Source: Solimonas sp036405815 (GTDB taxonomy: Bacteria; Pseudomonadota; Gammaproteobacteria; Nevskiales; Nevskiaceae). From it: DNA of 64,000 nucleotides. The stretch spans positions 37,374 through 101,373 of the forward strand of contig DASWWX010000039.1 of assembly GCA_036405815.1 (NCBI GenBank), given 5' to 3'. Position numbers and translations under genes: made by a program. Of the stretch, positions 12,394 to 21,057 are shown in pieces. The notes under the pieces were generated by a model. That model did no database searches, had not been told where the DNA came from, and saw only the letters and a list, made by a program, of their open reading frames with translations. Positions within the stretch are counted from its first letter, which is position 1. Every line of letters starts with the position of its first letter.

Positions 12394-13707
12394 ATGCAGA
12401 CCGTCGATCTCGTCGTCGTCCCGCGCTGGCTGGTCCCGATCGAACCCGCCGCTGTCGTCCTCGAACACCATGCGCTGGTGGTCGATCAGGGCCGCATCCT
12501 CGCCGTCATGCCCGCGGAAGAGGTCGCCGCGCGCTACCGCGCGCGCGAAACCCGTGAACTGCCGCGCCACGCGCTGCTGCCGGGACTGGTCAACACGCAC
12601 AGCCACGCGGCGATGGCACTGCTGCGCGGCATCGCCGATGACCTGCCGCTGATGGACTGGCTGCAGAACCACATCTGGCCGGCCGAAGGCCAGCACGCGG
12701 GCCCGGAATTCTGCGAGGACGGCGCACGCCTGGCCTTCGCCGAGATGATCCGCGGCGGCATCACCTGCGTGAACGACATGTACTTCTTCCCTGACGCAAC
12801 CGTGCGCGCGGCGCGCGACGTCGGGCTGCGGCTCACGGTCGGCCTGATCGTGCTCGACTTCCCGACCGCCTGGGCGCAGAACGCCGACGAGTACCTGCAC
12901 AAGGGCTTGGCGCTGCACGACCAGCTCAAGAGCGATCCGCTGATCCGTACGATCTTCGCGCCGCACGCGCCCTACACCGTCTCCGACGAACCGCTGCGCA
13001 AGGTACGTCAGTACGCGGATGAGTTGGGCATCGGCATCCACATGCACGTGCACGAGACCGCTGCCGAGATCGGCATGGCGACGCAGGACGGCGGGCCGCG
13101 CCCCTGGCAGCGTCTCAACGACCTGTCGCTGCTCGGCCCGGACTTCATCGCCGTCCACATGACACAGCTGACCGACGACGAGATCGCGGAGGCCGCGCGC
13201 CTCGGCGTGCACGTCGCGCACTGCCCAGAATCCAACCTCAAGCTCGCCAGCGGCTTCTGCCCGGTGCACAAGCTGCGCAGCGCCGGCGTCAACGTCGCGC
13301 TCGGCACCGACGGCGCCGCCAGCAACAACGACCTCGACCTGTTCGGCGAGATGCGCACCGCAGCACTGATCGCCAAGGGCGTTTCCGGCGACGCACGCGC
13401 GCTGCCGGCGCACGAAGCGCTACGCGCCGCAACGCTGGCCGGTGCGCAGGCGCTGGGACTGGAATCCGAAATCGGTACGCTGGCTGCCGGCAAATCGGCG
13501 GACTTCATCGCCGTCGATCTCGGCGGCATTTCCGCGCAGCCGGTCTACAGCGTGCTATCGCAGCTGGTCTACGCCTCAGGCCGCGATCAGGTCACCGACA
13601 CCTATGTCGCGGGCCGCGCGCTGCTGCGCGAAGGGCGACTGACCACGCTCGACGAGTCCGCGATTCTCGCCAAGGCCAACGAATGGCGCGCCAAGATCAA
13701 ACCCTGA
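12394..13707 (+). CDS. mtaD: 5-methylthioadenosine/S-adenosylhomocysteine deaminase family (TRZ/ATZ)
   Basis: 437 residues from ATG 12394; a TTG 12 nt upstream is the alternative. It is an amidohydrolase: NTHSHAAMALLRG holds the first metal histidines, HMHVHETAAEIG the third and the general-base region, HCPESNLKLASG the fourth, and GTDGAASNN the metal-binding Asp. In Pseudomonas the neighbour of mtnA in this position deaminates methylthioadenosine to methylthioinosine; the same role is likely here because mtnA is divergently adjacent. ubiG begins 2 bp after the stop, so this gene leads the mtaD-ubiG-mupP-SDR unit. Confidence 0.93.
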   Translation: MQTVDLVVVPRWLVPIEPAAVVLEHHALVVDQGRILAVMPAEEVAARYRARETRELPRHALLPGLVNTHSHAAMALLRGIADDLPLMDWLQNHIWPAEGQHAGPEFCEDGARLAFAEMIRGGITCVNDMYFFPDATVRAARDVGLRLTVGLIVLDFPTAWAQNADEYLHKGLALHDQLKSDPLIRTIFAPHAPYTVSDEPLRKVRQYADELGIGIHMHVHETAAEIGMATQDGGPRPWQRLNDLSLLGPDFIAVHMTQLTDDEIAEAARLGVHVAHCPESNLKLASGFCPVHKLRSAGVNVALGTDGAASNNDLDLFGEMRTAALIAKGVSGDARALPAHEALRAATLAGAQALGLESEIGTLAAGKSADFIAVDLGGISAQPVYSVLSQLVYASGRDQVTDTYVAGRALLREGRLTTLDESAILAKANEWRAKIKP

Positions 13708-13709
13708 AC

Positions 13710-14414
13710 ATGTCCAACGTCGACCAGCAGGAAATCGCCAACTTCGACCGCCTCGCCTCGCGCTGGTGGGACCCGCGCGGCGAGATGGGCCCGCTGCACG
13801 CACTCAACCCGCCGCGGGTGCGCTACATCGCGCAATGCGCCGGGCCGCTGCAAGGGCTGCGCGCCGTCGATATCGGCTGCGGCGGCGGCCTGCTGACCGA
13901 GGCGCTGGTTGCCGAAGGCGCGCAGATGCTCGGTATCGATCTGGCCGATGACGTGCTCGAAGTCGCGCGCCTGCACGGCCTGGAATCCGGTCGCAAGGCG
14001 GAATACCGCAAGATCGCCGCCGAGGACCTGGCCGCTGAACAACCCGGCGCGTTCGATCTGGTCTGCTGCCTGGAAATGCTGGAACACGTGCCGCGACCGG
14101 ATTCGGTCGTCGCCGCCTGCGCGCGTCTGGTCAAGCCCGGCGGCCACGTCGTGTTCTCGACGATCAACCGCAATCCCAAGGCCTTCGCGCTGGCGGTGTT
14201 TGGTGCCGAGTACGTGCTGAACCTGATTCCGCGCGGCACGCACGACTACGACAAGTTCATCCGCCCCTCCGAGCTCGATGCCTGGGCGCGCGCCGCCGGC
14301 CTCGACGTGCAGAGCCTCAAGGGCCTGCGCTACAACCCGATCCTGCGCTCGGCCAAGCTCGCCGACGATCTGGACATCAACTACCTGATGCACTGCGTGA
14401 AGCCGGCCGCATGA
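13710..14414 (+). CDS. ubiG: Ubiquinone biosynthesis O-methyltransferase
   Basis: 234 residues from ATG 13710 (an earlier ATG lies inside mtaD). It performs both O-methylations of ubiquinone synthesis with S-adenosylmethionine. The N-terminus NVDQQEIANFDRLASRWWD is the UbiG hallmark. SAM motif I is VDIGCGGGLLTEAL, followed by EMLEHVPRPDS and VKPGGHVVFSTINR. The segment GTHDYDKFIRPSEL belongs to the substrate-side region. Its stop overlaps the next start by 4 nt (ATGA), indicating translational coupling to mupP. Confidence 0.97.
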   Translation: MSNVDQQEIANFDRLASRWWDPRGEMGPLHALNPPRVRYIAQCAGPLQGLRAVDIGCGGGLLTEALVAEGAQMLGIDLADDVLEVARLHGLESGRKAEYRKIAAEDLAAEQPGAFDLVCCLEMLEHVPRPDSVVAACARLVKPGGHVVFSTINRNPKAFALAVFGAEYVLNLIPRGTHDYDKFIRPSELDAWARAAGLDVQSLKGLRYNPILRSAKLADDLDINYLMHCVKPAA

Positions 14415-15067
14415 AGGCCGCGCTCTTCGATCTCGACGGCACGCTGGTCGACACCGCGCCGGACCTCGGTCATGCCGCCAACCGGGTGCGCGCGGACCTG
14501 GGGCTGCCGCCGCTGCCGGACGCGGTGTACCGCCCGGTTGCCTCTGCCGGCGCGCGTGGTCTGCTGCGCATCGCGCTCGACATCACGCCCGAGCATGCCG
14601 ACTTTCCGCAGCATCGCGACCGCTTTCTCGACTACTACCGCGCGCACCTGAGCCGCGCTTCGCGGTTGTTCGACGGGCTCGAGGTCGCGCTGCAGGCGAT
14701 TCGCGCGCGCCACGCGGTCTGGGGCGTGGTCACCAACAAGCCCTCGTGGCTGACCCGCCCGCTGATGGACGCGCTGCAACTGACCTCGCAGGCCGCCTGC
14801 ATCGTCAGTGCCGACGAAGTCGCCAGGCCCAAACCCGCGCCGGACGCACTGCTGCATGCCTGCGAGCTGATCGGTCTCTCGCCTGCCGACTGCATCTACG
14901 TCGGCGACGACAAGCGCGACATCGACGCCGCGCGCGCCGCTGGCATGTACAGCATCGCCATCGGCTGGGGTTACTTCGGCGAAGGCGGCCCGATCGAACA
15001 CTGGGGCGCCGACGAGGTACTGCACACCACCGCGGACTTTACGGCCCGCGTCGCCCGGCTCGCGTAA
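14411..15067 (+). CDS. mupP: N-acetylmuramic acid 6-phosphate phosphatase MupP (HAD; Gph-like)
   Basis: 218-residue HAD phosphatase. Motif I is LFDLDGTLVDTAPD, motif II VVTNKP, motif III the Lys of ARPKPAPD, and motif IV YVGDDKRDIDAA. By sequence alone it could be called phosphoglycolate phosphatase. The ubiG-mupP-SDR order is exactly that of Pseudomonas, where this protein dephosphorylates MurNAc-6-P in the cell-wall recycling shortcut that confers intrinsic fosfomycin tolerance. MupP is therefore preferred, as an inference from context. It overlaps ubiG by 4 nt. Confidence 0.85.
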   Translation: MKAALFDLDGTLVDTAPDLGHAANRVRADLGLPPLPDAVYRPVASAGARGLLRIALDITPEHADFPQHRDRFLDYYRAHLSRASRLFDGLEVALQAIRARHAVWGVVTNKPSWLTRPLMDALQLTSQAACIVSADEVARPKPAPDALLHACELIGLSPADCIYVGDDKRDIDAARAAGMYSIAIGWGYFGEGGPIEHWGADEVLHTTADFTARVARLA

Positions 15068-15105
15068 AATCGCGGCCCTCGCGCCGCCAATCGAACACCT
15101 CGCCG

Positions 15106-15849
15106 ATGTCCGTCATTCCCGCCGCCTACGCACCGAAAGCCGATCTGCTTGCCGGCCGCCGCATCCTGATCACCGGCGCCGGCGACGGTCTCGGCAAGGC
15201 CGCGGCTTTGGCCTGCGCGCGCCATGGCGCTACCGTGATCCTGCTCGGCCGTACCGTGAAGAAGCTGGAAGCGGTGTACGACCAGATCGAACAGGCCGGC
15301 GGCCCGACCCCGGCGATCTATCCGCTGCACCTGGGCGGCGCGAGCTGGAAGGATTACGGCGAACTGGCCGGCACGCTGGAACGCGAGTTCGGCGGACTGG
15401 ATGGCCTGCTGCACTGCGCCGTCCAGTTCAAGACTTTCACGCCGATGCAGGACATCGAGGCCAAGGATTGGCTCGAAACCCTGCAGGTCAATCTCACCGC
15501 CGCGTTCGCATTGACGCGTCACTGCCTGCCGCTGCTGGCCGCCGCGCGCGATGCCTCGGTGGTGTTCGTCTCCGACCGCCAGGGACGGGAAGCGCGTGCT
15601 TTCGGTGGCGCCTACGCCGTCTCCAAGGCAGCGGTCGAGCAATTGATGCGCGTCTGGGCGGCGGATCTGGACGGCAACGAACACGTGCGCATCAACAGCT
15701 ACGATCCGGGTCCGATGCGCACGGCGCTGCGCCTCAAGGGCTACCCGGGCGAAACGCTGGAACAGTCGCCGCCGCCGGAAACCGCGGTACCGGCGCTGCT
15801 GTGGCTGCTGGGGCCGGACAGCCGCGGCAACAGCGGTCAGGCGCTCTAA
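15106..15849 (+). CDS. yciK: YciK-type short-chain dehydrogenase/reductase
   Basis: 247 residues from ATG 15106. Rossmann motif ILITGAGDGLGKAAA, a catalytic Ser in FVSDRQG and the YAVSK Tyr-Lys pair mark a classical SDR. The usual NAG/NNAG motif is replaced by HCAVQFK, as expected for the divergent YciK branch. Substrate unknown. It follows mupP by 38 bp and ends 14 bp before the convergent rluB. In Pseudomonas and, in part, in E. coli this SDR also sits beside rluB-region genes, so the context is conserved. Confidence 0.9.
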   Translation: MSVIPAAYAPKADLLAGRRILITGAGDGLGKAAALACARHGATVILLGRTVKKLEAVYDQIEQAGGPTPAIYPLHLGGASWKDYGELAGTLEREFGGLDGLLHCAVQFKTFTPMQDIEAKDWLETLQVNLTAAFALTRHCLPLLAAARDASVVFVSDRQGREARAFGGAYAVSKAAVEQLMRVWAADLDGNEHVRINSYDPGPMRTALRLKGYPGETLEQSPPPETAVPALLWLLGPDSRGNSGQAL

Positions 15850-15863
15850 CGCAAGACCGAGCG

Positions 15864-16805
15864 TCAGCGCCCGCGCGGCGGTCCGCGGCGCGAACGATTC
15901 TGCGGCCCCTTGCCCGGCACCGGACGCGAACCTGATCGCGAGTCCGAACGCGGACCCGAATGCGATCCCGTCTTCGGCGCGGGCCGCGACGACGGCGCCA
16001 CCTCGGATCGAGGCGCATCACCGCGACGGCGCGACGGGCGACGCTTGGCGCTGTCGTCCTCCAGGCCCACGGCATCCAGCAAGGCCAGCAACTCCTGCGG
16101 CTCGGCTTCACGCGCGGTGCCGGATTTGATGCCACGGCCGAGTTCCAGCGGGCCATAGGCGGTGCGGATCAGCCGGCTGACCTGCAGGCCCTGCGATTCG
16201 ATCATGCGCCGCACGAAGCGATTGCGCCCTTCCCGCACGACGACGCGATACCACTGGTTGGCGCCCTCGCCGTCCTCGTTGTCGCCCGGCTCGATGCGCA
16301 CGAAGCGACCGACGCCGTCTTCGAGTTCCACCCCCGCCACCAGCCGCCGCAGGATTTCCTCGTCGACGGTACCGAGCACGCGCACCGCATAGACGCGCGG
16401 AATCTCGAAGCTGGGATGCGTGAGTCGTCTTGCCAGTTCGCCATGATTGGTGAACAGCAGCAGGCCGGAGGTGTTGAGGTCGAGGCGACCGACCGCGATC
16501 CAGCGCCCCTGCTTCAGCTCCGGCAGTTTGCGGAACACGGTGCGCCGACCCTCGGGGTCGTCGCGCGTCACGATCTCGCCGACGCGCTTCTTGTACAACA
16601 GCACCCGCGGCGCCTCGGTGCGCTCATTCAGCGCCACCGGCCTGCCGTCCACGCGAATGTGATCGCCGGCCTCGACCTTCTGGCCGACTTCCGCCGGCTT
16701 GCCATTGACCGTGATGCGACCTTCCTCGATCAGGCGTTCGACCTCGCGGCGCGAGGCCACACCGGCCGTCGCCAGCGCTTTCTGGATGCGTTCACCGCTG
16801 CTCAT
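15864..16805 (-). CDS. rluB: 23S rRNA pseudouridine(2605) synthase RluB
   Basis: 313 residues from ATG 16805, which has GGAGGA at ideal distance. The N-terminal S4 RNA-binding domain (residues 1-60: IQKALATAGVASRREVE, GRITVNGKPA) is followed by the RsuA/RluB catalytic domain with the nucleophilic Asp in GRLDLNTSGLLLFT and EGRNRFVRRM. Residues beyond about 245 form a low-complexity Arg/Ser/Gly/Pro tail, a common RNA-binding extension in RluB. The gene follows scpB by 66 bp containing a strong hairpin. Confidence 0.96.
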   Translation of the reverse strand: MSSGERIQKALATAGVASRREVERLIEEGRITVNGKPAEVGQKVEAGDHIRVDGRPVALNERTEAPRVLLYKKRVGEIVTRDDPEGRRTVFRKLPELKQGRWIAVGRLDLNTSGLLLFTNHGELARRLTHPSFEIPRVYAVRVLGTVDEEILRRLVAGVELEDGVGRFVRIEPGDNEDGEGANQWYRVVVREGRNRFVRRMIESQGLQVSRLIRTAYGPLELGRGIKSGTAREAEPQELLALLDAVGLEDDSAKRRPSRRRGDAPRSEVAPSSRPAPKTGSHSGPRSDSRSGSRPVPGKGPQNRSRRGPPRGR

Positions 16806-16831
16806 GGCACGTCCTCCGCGACGTTCCGGTA

Positions 16832-16859
16832 TCACGGCGCCCAAAGAGAGGCGCCGTGA
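16832..16859 (-). other. Strong hairpin between scpB and rluB
   Basis: A perfect 10-bp inverted repeat (TCACGGCGCC / GGCGCCGTGA) with an 8-base loop fills the scpB-rluB gap. There is no T-run on the minus strand after it, so it looks more like an mRNA processing or stability element, or a leaky terminator, than a full stop signal. Confidence 0.55.
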
Positions 16860-16871
16860 CGATCAAACAAT

Positions 16872-17663
16872 TCAGTGCAGCGTCGTGTCCGACGGCGCGC
16901 TACGGTTCTCGTCGTCCTGCGACGGATCGGCCTCGGCATCGTGGTGTGGCAACTCGCCTTCGCCGGGCACCGCCTCGTCGACATCCGCCGTGGGCGCCTC
17001 ATCGTCTTCGCTAGCGGCCGCGGTCTCATGCAGCTGTGCGCCCAGCTTGGCCAGCGCCGCTTCAAGCTGCTGCGGATCCTTGATCTCGGGCAGCGACGGC
17101 AGATCGTCCAGCGACTTCAGATTCAGATCGTCCAGCAATTGCTGGGCGGTACCGAACAGCGACGGGCGGCCCGGCACTTCCTTGACGCCGACTTCGCGAA
17201 TCCAGCCGCGATCCAGCAGCGTGCGCACGATGTTCGGCGACAGCGCGACGCCGCGCACTTCCTCGATCTCGCCGCGCGTGATCGGCTGGCGGTAGCAGAT
17301 CAGCGCCAGCGTCTCCAGCAATGCACGCGACAGACGCGGCGGCTTTTCCTGATACAGCTTGGCGATCCACTCGCCGTAATCGGCGCGCACCTGGATGCGC
17401 CAGCCGCTGGCGACTTCGCGCAATTCGGCGGCGCGGCCTTCCAAGCTCGCGGCCAGACGCTCCAGCGCCTCGCGCAAGTCCTTCTTGCCCACCCCCAGCT
17501 CATTGCCGAGCAAGCGATGCAACTGCTCCAGCGACAGCGGCAGCTCGGATGCGAGCAGCAGCGCTTCGAGGATGCGCTCCAGCTGCGCCGGCGGCTCGCT
17601 GCCGGCAGCCAGCAGCGGCAACTCGTCGGCGATCTCTTCCTGGATTTCGTTTTCTTCGTTCAT
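16872..17663 (-). CDS. scpB: Segregation and condensation protein B
   Basis: 263 residues from ATG 17663. ScpB pairs with ScpA and the Smc ATPase as a winged-helix kleisin partner in chromosome condensation. The two winged-helix domains occupy about residues 15-190, with LLASELPLSLEQLHRLL, SRALLETLALICYRQPITRGEIEEVRG split around residue 110, and GRPSLFGTAQQLLDDLNL at the end. The C-terminal 60 residues are acidic and low complexity. It overlaps scpA by 4 nt (ATGA). The Smc gene lies about 9 kb away in the same window. Confidence 0.95.
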   Translation of the reverse strand: MNEENEIQEEIADELPLLAAGSEPPAQLERILEALLLASELPLSLEQLHRLLGNELGVGKKDLREALERLAASLEGRAAELREVASGWRIQVRADYGEWIAKLYQEKPPRLSRALLETLALICYRQPITRGEIEEVRGVALSPNIVRTLLDRGWIREVGVKEVPGRPSLFGTAQQLLDDLNLKSLDDLPSLPEIKDPQQLEAALAKLGAQLHETAAASEDDEAPTADVDEAVPGEGELPHHDAEADPSQDDENRSAPSDTTLH

Positions 17664-18547
17664 GCGTCGTCGTTTCCTTCTTCCAGCGCGTCGTCGTCCG
17701 CATCGCGGCTCGCACGCGGCGCGGCGACCTGCAGATGCAGCGGCGCAAACGGCCCTTCCTGCACCACGTCCAGCAACGCGGACTTCGTCAGTTCCAGCAC
17801 CGCGAGGAAGCACACCACCAGACCGAGGCGGCCTTCCTCCGGGTCCATCAGCTCATGCAGCTGCGCTGGCCCCTGGCGCAGACGCACCAGGATGCGCGAC
17901 ATGCGCTCGCGCACGCTCAGCGGTTCGCGCGAAATCTCGTGATGCTTGAACAGCGCCGCACGCTCCATGATGTCGCGGAACGCCAGCACCAGGTCGCGCA
18001 TCGCCGGCATCGGCAACTGCGCCGACTGCGGAATCACCTCCGGCCGCGCCTGCGCCATGAACAGCTCGCGGCCGACGCGCGGCAGCTTCTCGATGTTCTC
18101 GCCGGCAGACTTGAAGCGCTCGTACTCCTGCAGGCGACGCACCAGCTCCATGCGCGGATCGCCCTGCTCCTCGGCCTCGTCGGCCGGCGGGCGCGGCAGC
18201 AGAATGCGCGACTTGATCTCGGCCAGCAGCGCCGCCATCACCAGATACTCGGCCGCGAGCTCCAGCTTCATTTCGCGCATCAACCCGATGTACTGGATGT
18301 ACTGCTGCGTGATCTTGAGAACCGGAATGTCGAGGATGTTCAGGTTCTGCCGGCGGATCAGATACAGCAGCAGATCGAGCGGCCCCTCGAAGGCATCGAG
18401 GAACACTTCCAGGGCATCCGGCGGGATGTACAGATCCTCCGGCAGCTTATCCAGCGGCTGACCGTGGATCTTCGGCGCCTTGAGCGCCGCGTCGGCGGCG
18501 CCGGCCTCGGCGCCCAGGTCAGCCGGTTCGGCAACGGACTCGTTCAC
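17660..18547 (-). CDS. scpA: Segregation and condensation protein A (kleisin)
   Basis: 295 residues starting with GTG 18547 inside the trpS stop (GTGA overlap). The kleisin N-domain has the family phrase FEGPLDLLLYLIRRQNLNILDIPV and QYIQYIGLMREMKLELAAEYLVMAALL. The C-terminal winged helix (RILVRLRQGPAQLHEL) should bind the Smc head. The N-terminal 40 residues are an Ala/Asp-rich extension. It is tightly coupled to trpS upstream and scpB downstream. Confidence 0.95.
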   Translation of the reverse strand: MNESVAEPADLGAEAGAADAALKAPKIHGQPLDKLPEDLYIPPDALEVFLDAFEGPLDLLLYLIRRQNLNILDIPVLKITQQYIQYIGLMREMKLELAAEYLVMAALLAEIKSRILLPRPPADEAEEQGDPRMELVRRLQEYERFKSAGENIEKLPRVGRELFMAQARPEVIPQSAQLPMPAMRDLVLAFRDIMERAALFKHHEISREPLSVRERMSRILVRLRQGPAQLHELMDPEEGRLGLVVCFLAVLELTKSALLDVVQEGPFAPLHLQVAAPRASRDADDDALEEGNDDA

Positions 18548-19554
18548 ACGCCCTCCGGAATGAAACCCAGCGCCTCATGCACGCGCTGTAGCGTGGCATC
18601 CGCCTTGGCCGATGCGCGCTGCGCGCCGTTGCGCAGGATGCGGCGCAGACCCTCGGTATCGGCACGGATCTCGTGGTAGCGCGCCTGCACCGGCGCCAGC
18701 GATTCGACCACTGCCTCGGCCACCTCGGTCTTGAGATGACCGTAGCCCTTGCCGACATAGCGCTGGGCGATGCTGTCGAAGCTCTCGCCACGGATCGCGC
18801 CGAGCATCGACATCAGGTTCGAGACGCCCGGCTTCTCATCGACCGCATAGCGGATTTCGCTGCCGAGGTCGGTAACGGCGCGCTTGATCTTGCGCGTGAT
18901 CACGTCCGGCGGGTCGAGCAGGTAGATCGCATCGGTCTCGGCATCGCCGGACTTGCTCATCTTCGCGGTCGGCTCCTGCAAGCCCATGATGCGCGCGCCG
19001 ACCGGCGGGATCATCGGCTCCGGCACCGTGAACACCGGGCCGTAGAGGTTGTTGAAGCGCATCGCCACGTCGCGCGTCAGCTCCAGATGCTGCTTCTGGT
19101 CGTCGCCGACTGGCACCTGCTTGGCCTGGTACAGCAGGATGTCCGCCGCCATCAGCACCGGGTAGCCAAACAGGCCGGCATTGATGTTGTCGGCATGCTT
19201 GGCCGACTTGTCCTTGAACTGCGTCATGCGCGACAGCTCGCCGAACTGCGTGTAACAGTTCAGGATCCAGCCCAGCCGCGAATGCGCCGGCACGTGGCTT
19301 TGCACGAATAGCGTGTTCTTGGCCGGATCGAGGCCGCAGGCGAGATACAGCGCGATGAACTCGTAACAACGTTCGCGCAGCGCCGCCGGATCCTGCCGCA
19401 CGGTAATCGCATGCAGATCCACCAGCATGTAATGGCAGTCGTAGGTGTCGGACAGACCGACCCAGTTCTTCAGCGCGCCGAGATAGTTGCCGATCGTAAG
19501 GCGGCCGGAGGGCTGAATACCGGAAAGGACGACGGAGCGGGACACGGCGGTCAT
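18544..19554 (-). CDS. trpS: Tryptophan--tRNA ligase
   Basis: 336 residues from ATG 19554; upstream codons would overlap the protease gene. Class I synthetase: the HIGH equivalent is PSGRLTIGNYLG, the KMSKS loop is AKMSKSGD, and GDDQKQHLELTRDVA binds the amino acid and adenylate side. It charges tRNA-Trp. Standard length, all motifs intact. It sits in a yciO - protease - trpS - scpA - scpB run with 4-nt spacings or overlaps. Confidence 0.97.
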   Translation of the reverse strand: MTAVSRSVVLSGIQPSGRLTIGNYLGALKNWVGLSDTYDCHYMLVDLHAITVRQDPAALRERCYEFIALYLACGLDPAKNTLFVQSHVPAHSRLGWILNCYTQFGELSRMTQFKDKSAKHADNINAGLFGYPVLMAADILLYQAKQVPVGDDQKQHLELTRDVAMRFNNLYGPVFTVPEPMIPPVGARIMGLQEPTAKMSKSGDAETDAIYLLDPPDVITRKIKRAVTDLGSEIRYAVDEKPGVSNLMSMLGAIRGESFDSIAQRYVGKGYGHLKTEVAEAVVESLAPVQARYHEIRADTEGLRRILRNGAQRASAKADATLQRVHEALGFIPEGV

Positions 19555-19558
19555 GGCA

Positions 19559-20239
19559 TCAGTAGCGATTGAAGAGGCCCAGCGGCGGCAACTGCAGCGC
19601 ACTGAACACGAACTGCTCGGCCAAGCGAAGACCGGGGCCCAGGATCGGGCTCAGCCAGCCGATGAACAGCAGGCCCAGCAGCAGGAAAATACCGTAGGGC
19701 TCGATGCGATCCAGCCTGAGCGCCACCGGCTCCGGCACGAGGCCGGTCAGCACGCGCCCGCCATCCAGCGGCGGCAACGGCAGCAGATTCAGCACCATCA
19801 GGATCAGGTTGATGACGATACCGGCCACGGCCATGGAGGCGATCCCAAGCCAAAGCCCTTCCTGCGATCCGGTGCCGATCGCCACCTTGAGCAGCACCGC
19901 CCACAGCAACGCTTGCAGCAGATTCGAGAGCGGACCCGCCACCGCAACGAGCGCCATGCCGCGACGCGGATTTTGCAGATTGCGCGTGTTCACCGGCACC
20001 GGCTTGGCCCAGCCGAACAGGAACCCGCCCAAAGCCAATAGCAATCCCGGCACTAAAACCGTGCCGATCGGATCGATGTGCCGCACCGGGTTCAGGCTCA
20101 GACGCCCCAACGCCTCCGCGGTGCGATCGCCGAGCGCCCGCGCGGCATAACCGTGCGCGGCTTCGTGGATCGTGATGGCGAACACGACCGGCAGGGCCCA
20201 GACGGCAATTTTCTGGACCAGAGTGAACTCGATGGGCAT
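19559..20239 (-). CDS. Site-2 protease family (M50) membrane metalloprotease
   Basis: 226 residues from ATG 20239. Zinc motif HEAAHGY (HExxH) lies in the first membrane segment at about residue 25, and the second metal motif NLLPLPPLDGGRV lies near residue 170. Several hydrophobic helices are visible, and there is no PDZ domain. It belongs to the compact YwhC/Rv-type M50 group, not RseP. Substrates are unknown. Its stop is 4 bp before trpS. Many gammaproteobacteria keep this gene between yciO and trpS or scpA. Confidence 0.92.
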   Translation of the reverse strand: MPIEFTLVQKIAVWALPVVFAITIHEAAHGYAARALGDRTAEALGRLSLNPVRHIDPIGTVLVPGLLLALGGFLFGWAKPVPVNTRNLQNPRRGMALVAVAGPLSNLLQALLWAVLLKVAIGTGSQEGLWLGIASMAVAGIVINLILMVLNLLPLPPLDGGRVLTGLVPEPVALRLDRIEPYGIFLLLGLLFIGWLSPILGPGLRLAEQFVFSALQLPPLGLFNRY

Positions 20240-20335
20240 GGCCGCATTATAGCGGCCGCCCCTGCGCAGAACCGGTGTGGAATCGCTTGACAATGGGCCG
20301 GAACAGGCGCCCGGGAACAGGGATCGGGAGCTGCC

Positions 20336-20962
20336 CTAGAGACCGATGCGGGACAGGTCGCCCTTGCCCTGGCGCAGCACCTCGACCGTGCCTTCGCTGA
20401 TGTCCAGGACCGTGGTCGGCTCGAGGCCGCAGGGGCCGCCGTCGAGCACGATATCGACCTCGCGCAGCAGGCGCTCGCGATGCTCGGCCGGATCGTTGAC
20501 CGGTCCATCCTCGCCGGGGAACTGCAGCGTGCAGGAGATCAGCGGTTCGCCCAGTGCCTCCAGCAGCGCCTGCGCCATCGTGTGTTCCGGCACGCGGATG
20601 CCGATGGTCTTGCGACGCTCATGCGCGATGCGGCGCGGCAGTTCCTTGGTGGCGGTGAGCACAAAGGTGTACGGCCCCGGCGTCAGCGTCTTCAGCAGCC
20701 GGAACTGCGTGTTGTCGACGCGCGCATAGGTCGCGATCTCGGACAGGTCGCGACAGACCAGCGTGAACTGGTGATGGCGATCGAAATCCCGGATGCGGCG
20801 CAGCCGATCGGCCGCCGCCTTATCGTTCAGATGACAGCCGAGCGCGTAGCAGGAGTCCGTGGGATAAGCGATCACCGCGCCGGCGCGCAGCCGCTCGACC
20901 GCCTGCGCCAGCAGACGCTTCTGCGGATTTACCGGGTGCAGTTCGAGCCAGTCGGCAGCCAT
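20336..20962 (-). CDS. yciO: YciO-type Sua5/YrdC family protein (threonylcarbamoyl-AMP synthase-like)
   Basis: 208 residues. The YrdC fold is shown by AVIAYPTDSCYALGC, a Lys/Arg-rich nucleotide patch (RLRRIRDFDRHHQFTLVCR), TPGPYTFVLTATKELPRR and TIGIRVPEH. The sequence follows the YciO branch, not TsaC; YciO proteins are related to the tRNA t6A enzyme but are thought to be less active or to have a different role. No ribosome-binding site precedes the ATG, and a TACAAT box lies only 9 nt upstream, so the mRNA may be leaderless. Confidence 0.9.
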   Translation of the reverse strand: MAADWLELHPVNPQKRLLAQAVERLRAGAVIAYPTDSCYALGCHLNDKAAADRLRRIRDFDRHHQFTLVCRDLSEIATYARVDNTQFRLLKTLTPGPYTFVLTATKELPRRIAHERRKTIGIRVPEHTMAQALLEALGEPLISCTLQFPGEDGPVNDPAEHRERLLREVDIVLDGGPCGLEPTTVLDISEGTVEVLRQGKGDLSRIGL

Positions 20963-20971
20963 AGGGCGGCG

Positions 20972-20977
20972 ATTGTA
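20972..20977 (-). promoter_or_regulatory. -10 element of yciO (leaderless-type position)
   Basis: TACAAT on the minus strand, 9 nt before the yciO ATG. Transcription would begin at or next to the start codon. I see no clear -35 hexamer and no Shine-Dalgarno sequence. Confidence 0.45.
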
Positions 20978-21043
20978 CGAAGGTCTGGCCGAACGCGGGC
21001 GGAACGTCCCGCGGATTCGCCGGTCGGACGGGCGCCGCCTCCG

Positions 21044-21049
21044 TACAAT
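21044..21049 (+). promoter_or_regulatory. -10 element of yciB (leaderless-type position)
   Basis: TACAAT on the plus strand, 8 nt before the yciB ATG at 21058, a mirror of the yciO arrangement on the other strand. No -35 match and no ribosome-binding site, which fits a leaderless mRNA. Confidence 0.45.
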
Positions 21050-21057
21050 ACGCCCTC